8,116 nucleotides of DNA from Candidatus Latescibacterota bacterium (GTDB lineage: Bacteria; JAAXHH01; JACQVL01), in assembly GCA_016209865.1 (NCBI GenBank), contig JACQVL010000230.1:1-8116 (forward strand). The letters are read 5' to 3'. Below, piece by piece: positions 6,540 through 8,116 of this stretch. A program made the translations under genes and the position numbers. Position 1 is the stretch's first letter. Each line of letters begins with the position of its first letter. The notes beneath the pieces are model-generated. The model did no database searches. It saw only the letters and a list, made by a program, of their open reading frames with translations, and was not told where the DNA came from.

Positions 6540-6665
6540 TCACAGGAGATAGTGGAGACCTATCCTATATTGGCTCTGCCTCGTTTATCCCTTCGGCACG
6601 TTTTCAGCCCCTGTTCTCGCATGATACCCCGGCTGAGGAACGTGTCTCAGCGTGGTCACGACAGG

Positions 6666-8116
6666 ATGTCCTCCGTACCCATGAGCGCCCCATTCCCGTT
6701 GTTTGTCGTGTTCGTCTGGCACATGCACCAGCCGTACTACCGGGATGTGCTGACGGGCGAATGTCTCCTCCCGTGGACACGGCTCCACGGACTGAAGGAT
6801 TATTACGATATCCCCGCCATCGGGGCAGAATTCCCGGAGGTTCATCAGACGTTCAACCTTGTCCCGTCGCTGATCGTGCAGCTCGAAGAGTACGCGTCGC
6901 AGGGGAAGAGCGATGCCTTCCTGGATGCCGCCGCCCGGCCGGCCGACCGTCTGACGATGGACGACCGGCTGTTCCTGCTGCGGAACTTCTTCATGGCCAA
7001 CACCGACACGATGATCACCCCCTACCCGCGCTACAAACAGCTCCTCGACCGGCGGGGACAGTACGGGACGTTCGATGAGGTGTCGAACGTGCAGGAACGG
7101 TTTCAGCCCCAGGACTTCCTCGACCTCCAGGTCTGGTTCCATCTCGCCTGGACGGGCCAGACGCTCAAGGAACGGCCGGAGGTGCAGCGTCTCTTCACGA
7201 AAGGGCTGCATTTTACCGAAGAAGAGAAACAGACCCTTCTCCGGGTTCAACGCGAATTCTTGGGGGAGATCATCCCGTTCTACCGCCGCTTGCAGGACGC
7301 CGGCCAGGTCGAGGTGAGTCTCAGTCCGTTCTACCATCCCATCCTGCCGCTGCTGTGCGATTCGTTCGCCGCGGCCGTGGCCCTGCCGGGACTGCCGCTG
7401 CCGTCCAGCCGGTTCGCTCACTCTGAGGATGCGCGGACACAAGTCCGGCGGGGCGTCGAGTGTTATCAGCAACGGTTCGGACGGGCGCCGGCCGGGATGT
7501 GGCCGTCCGAGGGGTCGGTCAGCCCGGACATCATCCCGATCGTGGCGGAGGCGGGCCTGGCCTGGATCGCGTCGGATGACGAAATCTTGACGTACTCACT
7601 AGCCCCGTCCACGACGACGGGTGGCGCAGTCCCGGTACTCACGCCAACTCAGCGTTACCGTCCGTATCGCGTCGGCGAAGGGGATCAGACTGTCACCCTG
7701 CTCTTCCGCGATCACCTCCTGTCGGACCGGATCGGGTTCATCTACTCCCGGTGGGATGCAGAGGACGCGGCGGCGGATTTCGTCGGTCGCCTGCTGGAGA
7801 TTCGGCGACAGCTCCCCCCGTCGCCGCCGTTCATCGTCCCCATCATCCTCGACGGGGAGAACGCGTGGGAGTTCTATGCCAACCACGGGGAAGACTTCCT
7901 GCGGGCGTTGTACACGAAGGTAGCCCGGACGCCTGAATTGCGCGCGGTGACGGTCAGCGAGGCGCTCGACGCGGCCGGCCCGACCGAGCCGCTGGAACGG
8001 CTGTTCTCCGGCTCCTGGATCGGCCATAGCTTTGCGACGTGGATCGGTCATCCGGAGAAGAACGCGGGCTGGGAATGTCTGGACGCGGCGCGCCATGCCC
8101 TGATCGAGCACGACCG
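6666..8116 (+). CDS. Glycoside hydrolase family 57 protein (alpha-amylase/alpha-glucanase type), 3' end outside window
   Basis: 483 codons of a GH57 enzyme, a retaining alpha-glucan hydrolase or transferase family acting on starch- or glycogen-like substrates, here with no signal peptide and so probably cytoplasmic. Conserved regions appear in order: VFVWHMHQPYYRD (region 1, about 15-27), GQVEVSLSPFYHPILPLL (region 2), GMWPSEGSV (277-285, with Glu282 the likely nucleophile) and LDGENAWEFY (about 395-404, with Asp396 the likely acid/base). The layout fits the COG1449 alpha-amylase/alpha-mannosidase group, whose members are often around 700 residues, so roughly a third may be missing. Specificity (amylase, amylopullulanase, 4-alpha-glucanotransferase) is not decidable. 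The start is uncertain: the frame is open upstream, with ATG at 6621, 6666 and 6681 and GTG at 6642, none with a well-placed ribosome binding site. I chose 6666 because it is the middle ATG and leaves a short lead into the domain. It is transcribed away from the selenoprotein gene. Confidence 0.9.
   Translation, partial: MSSVPMSAPFPLFVVFVWHMHQPYYRDVLTGECLLPWTRLHGLKDYYDIPAIGAEFPEVHQTFNLVPSLIVQLEEYASQGKSDAFLDAAARPADRLTMDDRLFLLRNFFMANTDTMITPYPRYKQLLDRRGQYGTFDEVSNVQERFQPQDFLDLQVWFHLAWTGQTLKERPEVQRLFTKGLHFTEEEKQTLLRVQREFLGEIIPFYRRLQDAGQVEVSLSPFYHPILPLLCDSFAAAVALPGLPLPSSRFAHSEDARTQVRRGVECYQQRFGRAPAGMWPSEGSVSPDIIPIVAEAGLAWIASDDEILTYSLAPSTTTGGAVPVLTPTQRYRPYRVGEGDQTVTLLFRDHLLSDRIGFIYSRWDAEDAAADFVGRLLEIRRQLPPSPPFIVPIILDGENAWEFYANHGEDFLRALYTKVARTPELRAVTVSEALDAAGPTEPLERLFSGSWIGHSFATWIGHPEKNAGWECLDAARHALIEHD

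Noticed and set aside
6585-7472. Minus-strand open frame of 295 codons opposite the GH57 gene
   Set aside because: The plus strand carries the ordered GH57 motifs. The antisense frame has no recognised family and is a shadow.

Overview
The window is GC-rich bacterial DNA with tightly packed genes, mostly on the minus strand. The gene set (an FrdA-like flavoprotein, a KDG-kinase-like sugar kinase, a GH57 alpha-glucan enzyme, and a Sec-encoding selenoprotein of the GrdB superfamily) would suit a Nitrospirota-like or similar deep-branching chemolithotroph. That taxonomic guess is inference only; no marker gene is present.

Layout from left to right. Positions 1-1732 (-) hold most of an FrdA/SdhA flavoprotein gene whose 3' end lies outside the window. 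It has its own possible promoter, and a terminator-like hairpin separates it from the genes upstream. From about 6448 down to 1849 runs a co-directional minus-strand series: a GrdB-like selenoprotein (6448-5720), a class I O-methyltransferase (5693-5061), a small winged-helix protein (4937-4737), a PfkB/KdgK-type sugar kinase (4726-3794), a PAP2 phosphatase with a signal peptide (3797-2853), and an MDR dehydrogenase lacking the usual zinc ligands (2823-1849). The last four are spaced like one operon: a 10-nt gap, an ATGA overlap and a 29-nt gap. The first two form a pair 26 nt apart. The two groups are separated by a 123-nt gap filled with heptamer repeats that form a long inverted repeat. Divergently, on the plus strand, a GH57 glycoside hydrolase starts near 6666 and runs off the right end.

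The most notable point is at 5966-5968. An in-frame TGA appears to split one gene into a 160-codon and a downstream piece in the same frame. The residues after it (PLC) complete a U-x-x-C redox motif, protein similarity continues through the TGA, and a 13-bp hairpin with a GGUCG apical loop begins 1 nt after it, at the spacing expected for a bacterial SECIS. I therefore annotate 5720-6448 as one selenoprotein of 242 residues with Sec161. Ordinary gene calling would break it.

Two places carry degenerate 7-bp tandem repeats: the methyltransferase/winged-helix gap (AAGGACG type) and the start of the PAP2 gene (GGTGGTC type). The second lies inside coding sequence, where a change of one unit would shift the frame.
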